This document shows, one piece after another, positions 1 to 5,100 of a DNA stretch of 5,100 nucleotides. The stretch covers positions 1 through 5,100 of the forward strand of contig DXEQ01000111.1 of the NCBI GenBank assembly GCA_019114885.1, read 5' to 3'. The stretch is from Candidatus Anaerobutyricum stercoripullorum (GTDB lineage: Bacteria > Bacillota > Clostridia > Lachnospirales > Lachnospiraceae). Within the stretch, counting starts at the first letter, position 1. Every line of letters begins with the position of its first letter. The translations under genes were made by a program, and so were the position numbers. A model generated the notes under the pieces. It did not search any database and was not told the origin of the DNA. It saw only the letters and a program-made list of their open reading frames with translations.

Positions 1-1377
1 GAAGGAATGATACGGGAATCTATGGATATATTGAAGAACATTTATGGAACAAGGGAATCATGGTATCTTGTCAATGGGAGTACCGTGGGGATTCTGGCCG
101 CCATCTCCGCCTGTTGTCGGCAGGGGGACGGTATTTTGATCAGCAGAAGCTGTCATAAATCTGTATACAATGCTATCCGTATTCTCTGTCTGAAGGCATA
201 TTATTTTGAGCCGAACCTGTCCGGGCAGTATCAGTTGTTTGAGGAAATCGGCGATGAGCAGATGGAGAGAATCAGAGAGACGCTGGAAAAGCATCCGGAT
301 ATCAGGGCAGTGGTCCTGCCGTCTCCGACTTATGAGGGTGTGGTCATGGATATAGCCCGGCTGAAACAGACGACGAAGCGCTATGACACAGTTCTGATCG
401 TGGACGAGGCTCACGGAGCACATTTTCCGTTCCATACATATTTCCCGGAGAGTGCGGTAAAATGTGGGGCGGATATTGTGATCCAGAGCACTCACAAGAC
501 GCTTCCGGCCATGACACAGACAGCGCTTCTGCATTTGTGCAGTGATACGATTTCTCCGGAAAGAATCACCGATATGCTCTCTGTCTACGAGTCATCCAGT
601 CCCTCCTATGTATTGATGGCTTCTGCGGAGTATTCGGTCGCTTTTATGCACGAAAATGCAGCAAAAGTACAGGAATATGTGGATAACCTTCAGAATTTCA
701 GAAAGAAATGTGAACAACTGCGGTGTATTCATCTGATAGGGAAGGAAGGTCTGCATTGTTGGGATTATGACAGAGGAAAGCTGGTATTTTCGGTGAAAAA
801 TACGGATTGGAATGGAATCCGTCTTTTTGATACTCTGCTGCAGAGGTATCACGTGGAACTGGAGATGGCAGATCATTTTCACTGCATTGCCATGACTTCC
901 GTGTGCGACAGCGCGAAGATGTATGAAGTTTTGTGGGAAGCTCTGCGGGAGATCGACCGGGAAATCATGAAAAGTATGTCTGATCATAAAGAGAATCTGT
1001 TGAAATGTGAAGAGTCCGGCCATGAGAATGACTTATTGAAATGTGAAAAATCCGGCCATGAGAATGACTTATTGAAATGTACAGAGACAGCCGGAAAAGA
1101 ACTTATATTTCTGCCGGAAAAGGTTCTGGAGTCCTGGCAGTGTGAGAATCTGGAGAAGGAGACGGTGCGCCTGGAGGAGGCGGCGGGAAGAGTGGCCGGA
1201 GCGTATGTTATGCTGTATCCGCCGGGAATTCCTGTTCTGGTGCCCGGGGAGAAAATCATGAAAGAAACAGTGGAAAATCTGAGATATTACATTTATAATG
1301 GATATAATGTACTTGGAATGTCCGGAAGTGATATATCGGTATTAAAGAAATGCGGAGGCGGAAAATGTTTATTGTGA
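1..1377 (+). CDS. Orn/Lys/Arg decarboxylase-family PLP enzyme (YaaO/SpeA-like), 5' partial
   Basis: Fold-type I PLP-dependent amino acid decarboxylase of the Orn/Lys/Arg family. Members remove the alpha-carboxyl group of a basic amino acid to give a diamine or agmatine. The frame is open to the left edge, and the internal ATG at 7 is not the true start: family members carry roughly 60-70 more residues before the segment seen here. Numbering codons from base 1, LVNGST (about codons 23-28) lies in the PLP phosphate region. VDEAHGAHF holds the Asp (codon 135) expected to pair with the pyridine nitrogen, and STHKT holds the Schiff-base Lys (codon 166). The C-terminal domain is marked by YPPGIPVLVPGE near codons 407-418, which is typical of the family. 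Between the two domains lies a repeated linker (see the repeat entry). The stop overlaps tmk by 13 nt, matching the B. subtilis yaaO-tmk order. Substrate (Arg, Lys or Orn) cannot be decided from sequence. The family is clear and the specificity is open. Confidence 0.93.
   Translation, partial: EGMIRESMDILKNIYGTRESWYLVNGSTVGILAAISACCRQGDGILISRSCHKSVYNAIRILCLKAYYFEPNLSGQYQLFEEIGDEQMERIRETLEKHPDIRAVVLPSPTYEGVVMDIARLKQTTKRYDTVLIVDEAHGAHFPFHTYFPESAVKCGADIVIQSTHKTLPAMTQTALLHLCSDTISPERITDMLSVYESSSPSYVLMASAEYSVAFMHENAAKVQEYVDNLQNFRKKCEQLRCIHLIGKEGLHCWDYDRGKLVFSVKNTDWNGIRLFDTLLQRYHVELEMADHFHCIAMTSVCDSAKMYEVLWEALREIDREIMKSMSDHKENLLKCEESGHENDLLKCEKSGHENDLLKCTETAGKELIFLPEKVLESWQCENLEKETVRLEEAAGRVAGAYVMLYPPGIPVLVPGEKIMKETVENLRYYIYNGYNVLGMSGSDISVLKKCGGGKCLL
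985..1092 (+). repeat. In-frame 36-bp tandem repeat, three units
   Basis: Three consecutive 36-bp units (985-1020, 1021-1056, 1057-1092) each encode 12 residues: HKENLLKCEESG, HENDLLKCEKSG and HENDLLKCTETA. The 30 bases at 1015-1044 recur exactly at 1051-1080; the first unit and the end of the third have diverged. The period is a multiple of three, so the decarboxylase frame is kept. The repeat lies in the linker between the PLP domain and the C-terminal domain, and places the motif LLKC three times, with Cys at codons 336, 348 and 360 counted from base 1. Exact identity between neighbouring copies suggests a recent duplication, probably by replication slippage. Confidence 0.93.
1271..1299 (+). 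promoter_or_regulatory. Candidate sigma-A-type promoter ahead of tmk
   Basis: A perfect -10 hexamer TATAAT is at 1294-1299. It is preceded, after a 17-nt spacer, by TGGAAA at 1271-1276, which matches TTGACA at 4 of 6 positions. A second TATAAT at 1303-1308 has no good -35 at 16-18 nt. Transcription would start near 1306, leaving about 60 nt before the preferred tmk start at 1365. The site lies inside the 3' end of the decarboxylase, in codons for a Tyr/Asn-rich stretch, so chance AT-richness is possible. It could let essential tmk-holB and downstream genes be expressed independently of the decarboxylase. This is inference only. Confidence 0.4.
1354..1358 (+). promoter_or_regulatory. Ribosome binding site that decides the tmk start
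   Basis: GGAGG sits 6 nt before the ATG at 1365. The alternative in-frame ATG at 1350 lies just before this site and has no comparable purine-rich motif upstream, so 1365 is preferred. The site lies inside the last codons of the decarboxylase, which suggests translational coupling. Confidence 0.8.
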
Positions 1378-2009
1378 TGGAAGGGCCGGATGGTTCCGGC
1401 AAATCAACGCAGATTGCTCTTCTTAAGGAGTATCTGAATGAAAATGGCCGGGAATGCCTGGTGACGAGAGAACCGGGAGGAACGGCGGTAGGAGAGGCAG
1501 TCCGCGACGTCATCCTGAATCCGGAATATAAGGAAATGTCCGATGTGACGGAGATGCTGTTATATGCGGCTTCCCGGGCGCAGCTGATGGCGGAGGTGAT
1601 CATACCGGCACTTGAGGAGGGAAAGGTGGTCATCTGCGACCGGTTTGTGGACTCTTCCATAGTATATCAGGGAATTGCCAGAGGACTGGGTGTGGATACT
1701 GTGGCGGCTGTCAACGCACCGGGCATCGGAGCATATAGACCGGATTGTATCTTTTTTATTGATATCACAGAAGAGGAAGGTCTTCGCCGGAAAAAAGCAC
1801 AGAAGAAGCTGGACCGACTGGAACAGGAGAGCATTGATTTTCATGCCATGGTCTCGAAAGGATATCGGCAGGTTCTGGCGGGAAGAGAAGAAGTGGTGCG
1901 GATAGACGGAGCGGCTCCGGTGGAGGAGATTCAGAGGCAAATTCGGGAAGAAGTAGACAGGAGACTCGCTCCAAAGAGACAGGGAGACAGAGAGTATGCC
2001 GGATTTTAA
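1365..2009 (+). CDS. tmk: Thymidylate kinase
   Basis: Cytosolic dTMP kinase, which phosphorylates dTMP to dTDP with ATP in the essential dTTP pathway. With the start at 1365 the protein has 214 residues, the usual family length, and begins MFIVMEGPDGSGKST as expected. Visible motifs are the P-loop GPDGSGKS (residues 7-14), TREPGGT (34-40), the DRF motif (92-94) followed by SSIVYQG (97-103, thymidine binding), and the LID-region LDRLE (149-153), preceded by a basic RRKKAQKK segment. The P-loop lacks the Arg of the human-type enzyme and the LID is basic, which fits the bacterial (class II) arrangement. An upstream in-frame ATG at 1350 would add five residues (MRRRK) but lacks a ribosome binding site. 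The gene overlaps the decarboxylase by 13 nt and holB by 14 nt, so translational coupling is likely. No defects are visible. Confidence 0.96.
   Translation: MFIVMEGPDGSGKSTQIALLKEYLNENGRECLVTREPGGTAVGEAVRDVILNPEYKEMSDVTEMLLYAASRAQLMAEVIIPALEEGKVVICDRFVDSSIVYQGIARGLGVDTVAAVNAPGIGAYRPDCIFFIDITEEEGLRRKKAQKKLDRLEQESIDFHAMVSKGYRQVLAGREEVVRIDGAAPVEEIQRQIREEVDRRLAPKRQGDREYAGF
1981..1986 (+). promoter_or_regulatory. Ribosome binding site for holB inside tmk
   Basis: AGGGAG lies 9 nt before the holB ATG at 1996, within the final codons of tmk. It supports the ATG at 1996 and the 14-nt gene overlap. Confidence 0.65.
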
Positions 2010-3099
2010 AGAGATTCTGGGAAATGAGGTACTGAAAGAACATTTCCGGACGGCCATCAAACAGAATAAGGTGTCTCATGCGTACATCCTGGAAGGGGAG
2101 AAAGGCAGCGGCAAGAAAATGATCGCGGCTGCCTTCGCGAAAATCCTGCAGTGTGAGGAAAGATTGCGGCAGGCAGAAGGCCTGGTGAGCGAATCGGCAG
2201 AAGACACTGTGATTCAGAAAGACACCATACGGCGGGAAGACACCGGGAGGAACAGTGGAGACTATCTGGAAGCCTGCGGTTCCTGCGCCTCCTGTATTCA
2301 GATCGAACATAAGAATCATCCGGATGTGATCTGGGTCAGTCATGAGAAGCCGGGTGTGATCAGTGTAAGCGAAATCAGAGAGCAGGTAGTTAACACGATG
2401 GATGTGATGCCTTATAAGGGGCCTTATAAGATATACATTGTGGATGAGGCGGAGAAAATGAATCTGGCCGCGCAGAACGCTATTCTTAAGACCATTGAGG
2501 AACCGCCGGGATATGGAATCATCCTGCTGCTTACCACGAACCGGGGCGCTTTTCTTCCGACCATCTTATCGAGATGTATCCTGCTTACGGTGAAGCCGGT
2601 GGATGATAACAGTATCCGGAAGTATCTGACCGGGCGGCTGCATGTGTCGGAAAAAACAGCGGATTTCTGTGTGGGCTTTTCCATGGGCAATCTTGGGAAG
2701 GCGACGGACGCCGCTTTGTCAGAAGATTTTGAGGAACTGCGACAATTTGCCATTTCTGTGTTACAATATATCCATGAGGCGGAGCCTTATGAGCTGACAC
2801 AGCGGGTAAAGGAAATGAAAAAATGGAAGGAATCGGTGGGAGATTTTCTGGATATCCTTCTGATGTGGTTTCGGGATGTTCTGGTGCTGAAGCTTACCGG
2901 CGAGGATGCAGAGATCATTTTTCATAATGCCTATCCTTTTCTTAAGAAACAGAGCGGGCTTTTGTCCTTCGAGGCACTCAACGAGATATTTCTTGAGATT
3001 GAGAAGACGAGAGCGCGGATTCGCGCCAATGTAAATTATGATACCTCTCTGGAGGTTTTATTATTGTTGATCAGAAATAAATATCAGATTGGAAAGTAA
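1996..3099 (+). CDS. holB: DNA polymerase III delta' subunit (clamp loader)
   Basis: Delta' subunit of the replicative clamp loader, which with delta and tau/gamma loads the beta clamp at primed DNA. It is 367 residues long; B. subtilis HolB is somewhat shorter. The AAA+ module shows HAYILEG leading to a P-loop-like GEKGSGKK (34-41), a zinc module with Cys53 then CGSCASC (Cys94, 97, 100), a Walker B-like VDEAEKM (149-155), AAQNAILKTIEEPP (158-171), a sensor-1-like LLLTTN, and the SRC motif (192-194), whose Arg is the trans-acting arginine finger in delta'. The C-terminal helical domain ends with RANVNYDTSLEVLLLL, usual for the family. Two oddities stand out. The P-loop ends in Lys-Lys rather than Lys-Ser/Thr, so ATP hydrolysis is doubtful. 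About 40 residues separate Cys53 from Cys94, where a short spacer is usual. Position between tmk and ricT is the standard Firmicutes context. Confidence 0.95.
   Translation: MPDFKEILGNEVLKEHFRTAIKQNKVSHAYILEGEKGSGKKMIAAAFAKILQCEERLRQAEGLVSESAEDTVIQKDTIRREDTGRNSGDYLEACGSCASCIQIEHKNHPDVIWVSHEKPGVISVSEIREQVVNTMDVMPYKGPYKIYIVDEAEKMNLAAQNAILKTIEEPPGYGIILLLTTNRGAFLPTILSRCILLTVKPVDDNSIRKYLTGRLHVSEKTADFCVGFSMGNLGKATDAALSEDFEELRQFAISVLQYIHEAEPYELTQRVKEMKKWKESVGDFLDILLMWFRDVLVLKLTGEDAEIIFHNAYPFLKKQSGLLSFEALNEIFLEIEKTRARIRANVNYDTSLEVLLLLIRNKYQIGK
2155..2274 (+). other. Hydrophilic insertion within the HolB zinc module
   Basis: These 40 codons (residues 54-93) lie between the first zinc ligand, Cys53, and the CxxCxxC cluster at 94-100. 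In other delta' and DnaX-type proteins this gap is usually about ten residues. The insert is rich in Glu, Asp, Arg, Gln and Ser, contains no Cys, and includes segments such as QKDTIRREDTGRN. It is probably a surface loop. The coding frame is intact through it, with no sign of a mobile element at its ends. Confidence 0.7.
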
Positions 3100-3129
3100 G
3101 TCAGACGTAAGGCTGCGTGTAGAAATAAT

Positions 3130-3134
3130 GGAGG
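3130..3134 (+). promoter_or_regulatory. Ribosome binding site for ricT
   Basis: GGAGG is followed 6 nt later by the ATG at 3141, which is ideal spacing. It lies in the 41-nt gap after holB (3100-3140). I see no promoter or convincing terminator in that gap. Confidence 0.8.
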
Positions 3135-3140
3135 AAATAC

Positions 3141-4043
3141 ATGGCAAAAGTAATAGGAGTCCGTTTCCGGGATAACGGAAAGATTTATTATTTTTCCGGC
3201 GGAAATCTGGGCGTAAAAGTGGGAGATAATGTGATCGTGGAGACCGCGCGGGGCGTGGAATACGGCCGGGTCGTGCTGGGAGACAGAGAGGTGGAGGAGG
3301 AGAAGATCATCGCCACCTTAAAACCGGTTTTAAGGATTGCCACGGAAGAGGATAAAAAGATTCACAGGAGAAATCAGGAGAAGAGCAGGGAGGCTTTTGG
3401 CATCTGTCTGGAAAAAATAAAGAAACATGGACTGGATATGAAGCTGATCGACTGTGAGTATACATTTGATAATAATAAAGTGCTGTTTTATTTTACGGCC
3501 GAGGGGCGAATTGATTTCCGGGAGCTGGTCAAAGACCTGGCCTCCGTCTTTAAGACGAGGATTGAGCTTCGACAGATCGGTGTGAGAGATGAGACGAAGA
3601 TCATGGGCGGCATCGGAATCTGTGGAAGAAATCTGTGCTGTCATACCTTTTTATCAGAGTTTATCCCCGTATCCATCAAGATGGCAAAGGAGCAGAACCT
3701 CTCTCTCAATCCTACCAAGATCTCCGGTGTCTGCGGCCGGCTGATGTGCTGTCTGAAAAATGAGCAGGAGACCTATGAATATCTGAACAGCAAGCTTCCG
3801 GATGTGGGCAGCGAGGTAAAGATCGTCGGCGGAGGAAAAGGCGTGGTACAGAGTGTCAACGTGCTGAGGCAGCGGGTGAAAGTGCTGATCACCGATGATA
3901 AGGGAGAAAAGGAACTGGCCGAATACAGGATTGAGGATTTACATTTCCGGCCGCGCAGAAAAAAAGAAAAGGTAAAGATGGACGATGAGCTGAAGCGCCT
4001 GGAAGCGCTGGAGAAAAAAGAGCGAAAGTCCAAACTGCACTAA
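3141..4043 (+). CDS. ricT: PSP1-domain protein RicT (YaaT)
   Basis: RicT/YaaT-family cytosolic protein of 300 residues. In B. subtilis, RicT joins RicA (YmcA) and RicF (YlbF) in an iron-sulphur complex that supports RNase Y-dependent mRNA maturation, and it also affects sporulation, competence and biofilm formation. The N-terminus (about 1-60) is a beta-rich segment (VIGVRFRDNGKIYYFSGG). The PSP1 C-terminal domain covers about 60-150 and ends in ELRQIGVRDETK. The signature Cys-rich region follows: GICGRNLCC (Cys161, 166, 167) and GVCGRLMCC (Cys198, 203, 204). These are the expected cluster ligands and all are intact. A highly charged, Lys/Glu-rich tail fills about 265-300. RicA and RicF are not encoded in this window, which is normal because they lie elsewhere in Bacillus. 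YabA, the usual next gene in B. subtilis, is absent. A strong ribosome binding site supports the start. Confidence 0.94.
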   Translation: MAKVIGVRFRDNGKIYYFSGGNLGVKVGDNVIVETARGVEYGRVVLGDREVEEEKIIATLKPVLRIATEEDKKIHRRNQEKSREAFGICLEKIKKHGLDMKLIDCEYTFDNNKVLFYFTAEGRIDFRELVKDLASVFKTRIELRQIGVRDETKIMGGIGICGRNLCCHTFLSEFIPVSIKMAKEQNLSLNPTKISGVCGRLMCCLKNEQETYEYLNSKLPDVGSEVKIVGGGKGVVQSVNVLRQRVKVLITDDKGEKELAEYRIEDLHFRPRRKKEKVKMDDELKRLEALEKKERKSKLH

Positions 4044-4066
4044 GCGAATTCAGGTAATAAAAGGGC

Positions 4067-4912
4067 ATGAATCGAGAAAATGAAGTGATAAAACAGAATG
4101 TGGATGAGAATAATCGCAGCGGGTGTGCCTGCGGACAGCCTGACGGGAACGGGTGGAATCATGAGGCGTCCGGCGTGACCCTGCACCCGGGGGAACGTAT
4201 CGACGATCTGCAGATCAACGGGTTTCAGATCATACAGAACCCGGACAAGTTTTGTTTTGGTATGGACGCCGTGCTTCTGTCAGACTATGCGGGCATCCGG
4301 AAGGACAGCCGGGTGATGGATCTGTGCAGCGGGACGGGAATCGTTCCCATTCTTCTGGAAGCCAAATACGAGGCGTCTTACATCGAGGGGCTGGAATATC
4401 AGGAAGACTGTGTGGATATGGCAAGAAGAAGTGTGAAGATGAACGGGCTGGAGCGGAAGATAAGGATGACGGCGGGAGATATACGGACAGTGCGGGAACA
4501 TTATCCGGCCGGTTCCTTTGACTATGTCACCTGCAATCCGCCTTATATGACCGGGCATCACGGACAGACCAATCAGAATTACGGGAAGGCCATAGCGAGA
4601 CATGAGATACTGTGTTCCTTTGCGGATGTGGTGCAGGCGGCAAAATGGCTCCTGAAAGAGACAGGGCATCTGATCCTGGTGCACCGTCCGTTCCGTCTGG
4701 CGGAGATTTTTTATTGTCTGAAAGAGAACAAGATTGAACCGAAGAGAATGCGCCTGGTCTATCCGTACATGGATAAAGAACCCAACATGGTCCTCATCGA
4801 GGCAGTCAAGGGAGGACGAGAGCGTATCACGGTGGACCCGCCTCTGATCATTTACAGGAAGGATGGTTCCTATATGGATGAGGTCTATCAGATCTACGGG
4901 GGCCGGGTGTGA
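4067..4912 (+). CDS. tRNA1(Val) (adenine-37 N6)-methyltransferase family protein (YabB/TrmN6-like)
   Basis: SAM-dependent Rossmann-fold methyltransferase of the TrmN6/YfiC/YabB family. The E. coli member methylates N6 of A37 in tRNA-Val, and the Firmicutes members are assigned by similarity. From the ATG at 4067 (281 residues) the visible parts are ERIDDLQINGFQIIQNPDKF (43-62), the family N-terminus; FCFGMDAVLLS (62-72); SAM motif I VMDLCSGTGIVP (83-94); the acidic residue of motif II in GLEYQ (Glu110); GDI (137-139); and the catalytic NPPY (157-160), typical of amino N6-methyltransferases. The first 36 residues are a polar extension not expected in the family and have poor Shine-Dalgarno support. 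A GTG at 4175 would give 245 residues, the usual size, with GAGG 8 nt upstream, so the start is uncertain. It lies 23 nt after ricT and 60 nt before rsmI. The family is secure; the exact RNA target is inferred. Confidence 0.88.
   Translation: MNRENEVIKQNVDENNRSGCACGQPDGNGWNHEASGVTLHPGERIDDLQINGFQIIQNPDKFCFGMDAVLLSDYAGIRKDSRVMDLCSGTGIVPILLEAKYEASYIEGLEYQEDCVDMARRSVKMNGLERKIRMTAGDIRTVREHYPAGSFDYVTCNPPYMTGHHGQTNQNYGKAIARHEILCSFADVVQAAKWLLKETGHLILVHRPFRLAEIFYCLKENKIEPKRMRLVYPYMDKEPNMVLIEAVKGGRERITVDPPLIIYRKDGSYMDEVYQIYGGRV
4163..4177 (+). promoter_or_regulatory. Alternative start signal for the methyltransferase
   Basis: GAGG at 4163-4166 is followed after 8 nt by an in-frame GTG at 4175-4177. 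Starting here would remove 36 residues and give a protein beginning just before the conserved LHPGERIDDLQ segment, at the family's usual length. By contrast the ATG at 4067 has only a GGG one base away and a distant AGG (4052-4054). If this is the true start, 4044-4174 becomes a 131-nt leader or spacer. Confidence 0.4.
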
Positions 4913-4928
4913 GAACAAAAACGCAGGA

Positions 4929-4949
4929 TGCCGCCGGAGTACGGCGGCA
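4929..4949 (+). other. GC-rich perfect hairpin between the methyltransferase gene and rsmI
   Basis: An 8-bp perfect stem (4929-4936 paired with 4942-4949, core GCCGCCG/CGGCGGC) closes a GAGTA loop. No T-run follows on the + strand, so it does not look like an intrinsic terminator. It could be an mRNA processing or stability element, or a weak pause site. It begins 17 nt after the methyltransferase stop and ends 23 nt before the rsmI start. Confidence 0.6.
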
Positions 4950-4972
4950 GGATAAAGAAGGTTTGTGATAAA

Positions 4973-5100
4973 ATGAAAGGAACTCTGTATTTGTGCGCCA
5001 CCCCCATCGGGAATCTGGAAGACATCACGCTGCGGGTGCTGCGTATACTGAAAGAAGTGGATCTGATCGCGGCGGAGGATACCAGAAACAGTATCCGGCT
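4973..5100 (+). CDS. rsmI: 16S rRNA (cytidine-1402 2'-O)-methyltransferase, 3' partial
   Basis: Start of RsmI (YabC/YraL), the SAM-dependent tetrapyrrole-methylase-fold enzyme that 2'-O-methylates C1402 in the ribosomal P site. Only the first 42 codons plus two bases lie in the window; the family is usually about 280 residues. The diagnostic N-terminus is present: LYLCATPIGNLEDITLR (residues 5-21), followed by LKEVDLIAAEDTR (26-38). The Cys at residue 8 sits where Val is common. The ATG at 4973 follows AGAAGG (4956-4961) by 11 nt, which is slightly long but acceptable, and upstream in-frame codons offer no better start. The yazA gene (GIY-YIG protein) that precedes rsmI in B. subtilis is absent here. 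Confidence 0.95.
   Translation, partial: MKGTLYLCATPIGNLEDITLRVLRILKEVDLIAAEDTRNSIR

Noticed and set aside
7..9. ATG at 7 as the start of the decarboxylase
   Set aside because: The frame is open to base 1, and family members have about 60-70 residues before this point, so the gene is cut by the window edge.
58..1259. Long open frames on the minus strand opposite the decarboxylase
   Set aside because: They are antisense shadows of a clearly conserved protein. Their translations are low-complexity, rich in Ser, Phe, His and Pro, and resemble no family I recognise; the repeated SHFNKSFSWPD only mirrors the tandem repeat.
1350..1352. ATG at 1350 as the tmk start
   Set aside because: It has no ribosome binding site, and the GGAGG at 1354-1358 lies after it. 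The ATG at 1365 gives the standard N-terminus MFIVMEGPDGSGKS.
2747..2775. Promoter-like TTGCCA and TACAAT inside holB
   Set aside because: The two hexamers are only 9 nt apart, and no -10 appears at 16-18 nt, so the spacing does not work.
3100..3140. Possible terminator or small regulator between holB and ricT
   Set aside because: Only a 3-bp ACG/CGT pairing is visible, with no stable stem and no T-tract. The gap holds the ricT ribosome binding site and nothing else I can support.
4280..4918. 212-codon minus-strand open frame opposite the methyltransferase
   Set aside because: It lies entirely opposite a gene with clear SAM and NPPY motifs. It shows no recognisable motif and fits antisense shadowing in GC-rich codons.
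4912..4949. Intrinsic terminator on the minus strand (hairpin followed by a short T-run)
   Set aside because: Read on the minus strand, the T-run is only five bases and starts several bases after the stem. No minus-strand gene exists for it to serve.
1..5100. CRISPR array, insertion sequence, phage, toxin-antitoxin or tRNA gene
   Set aside because: No spaced direct repeats, inverted terminal repeats, transposase or integrase motifs, or tRNA-like cloverleaf were seen. The only tandem repeat is coding and has no spacers.

Overview
The window is a stretch of bacterial housekeeping chromosome with every gene on the + strand. Gene order and protein sequences point to a low-GC Gram-positive lineage, most likely a Clostridia member of the Lachnospiraceae type. 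This rests on family resemblance and synteny read by eye, not on a database search. By eye the base composition is close to half GC, with purine-rich ribosome binding sites (GGAGG type).

Layout: (1) 1-1377, the 3' part of an Orn/Lys/Arg decarboxylase-family PLP enzyme (YaaO/SpeA-like), cut by the left window edge. (2) 1365-2009, thymidylate kinase (tmk). (3) 1996-3099, DNA polymerase III delta' subunit (holB). (4) 3141-4043, PSP1-domain protein RicT/YaaT. (5) 4067-4912, a tRNA1(Val) adenine-37 N6-methyltransferase-like enzyme (YabB/TrmN6 family). (6) 4973 to the right edge, the first 42 codons of rsmI, the 16S rRNA C1402 2'-O-methyltransferase. The first three genes overlap by 13 and 14 nt, and the remaining gaps are 41, 23 and 60 nt, so the set reads as one operon. 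No intergenic stretch exceeds 60 nt under the chosen starts.

This is a compact version of the conserved Firmicutes cluster known from Bacillus subtilis (yaaO-tmk-yaaQ-yaaR-holB-yaaT-yabA-yabB-yazA-rsmI). yaaQ, yaaR, yabA and yazA are missing from their usual places. The genes supply dTDP for DNA synthesis (Tmk), clamp loading (HolB), RNA maturation (RicT), and tRNA and rRNA methylation (YabB-like, RsmI). The decarboxylase is a long-standing syntenic neighbour whose substrate cannot be read from the sequence.

I found no convincing undescribed system. The points worth a second look are local: an in-frame 36-bp tandem repeat that adds Cys-containing 12-residue units to the decarboxylase; an approximately 40-residue hydrophilic insertion inside the HolB zinc-binding module, with a non-canonical P-loop; a good sigma-A-like promoter candidate just upstream of tmk; an uncertain start with a Cys-containing N-terminal extension in the methyltransferase; and a perfect GC-rich hairpin without a T-tract before rsmI.
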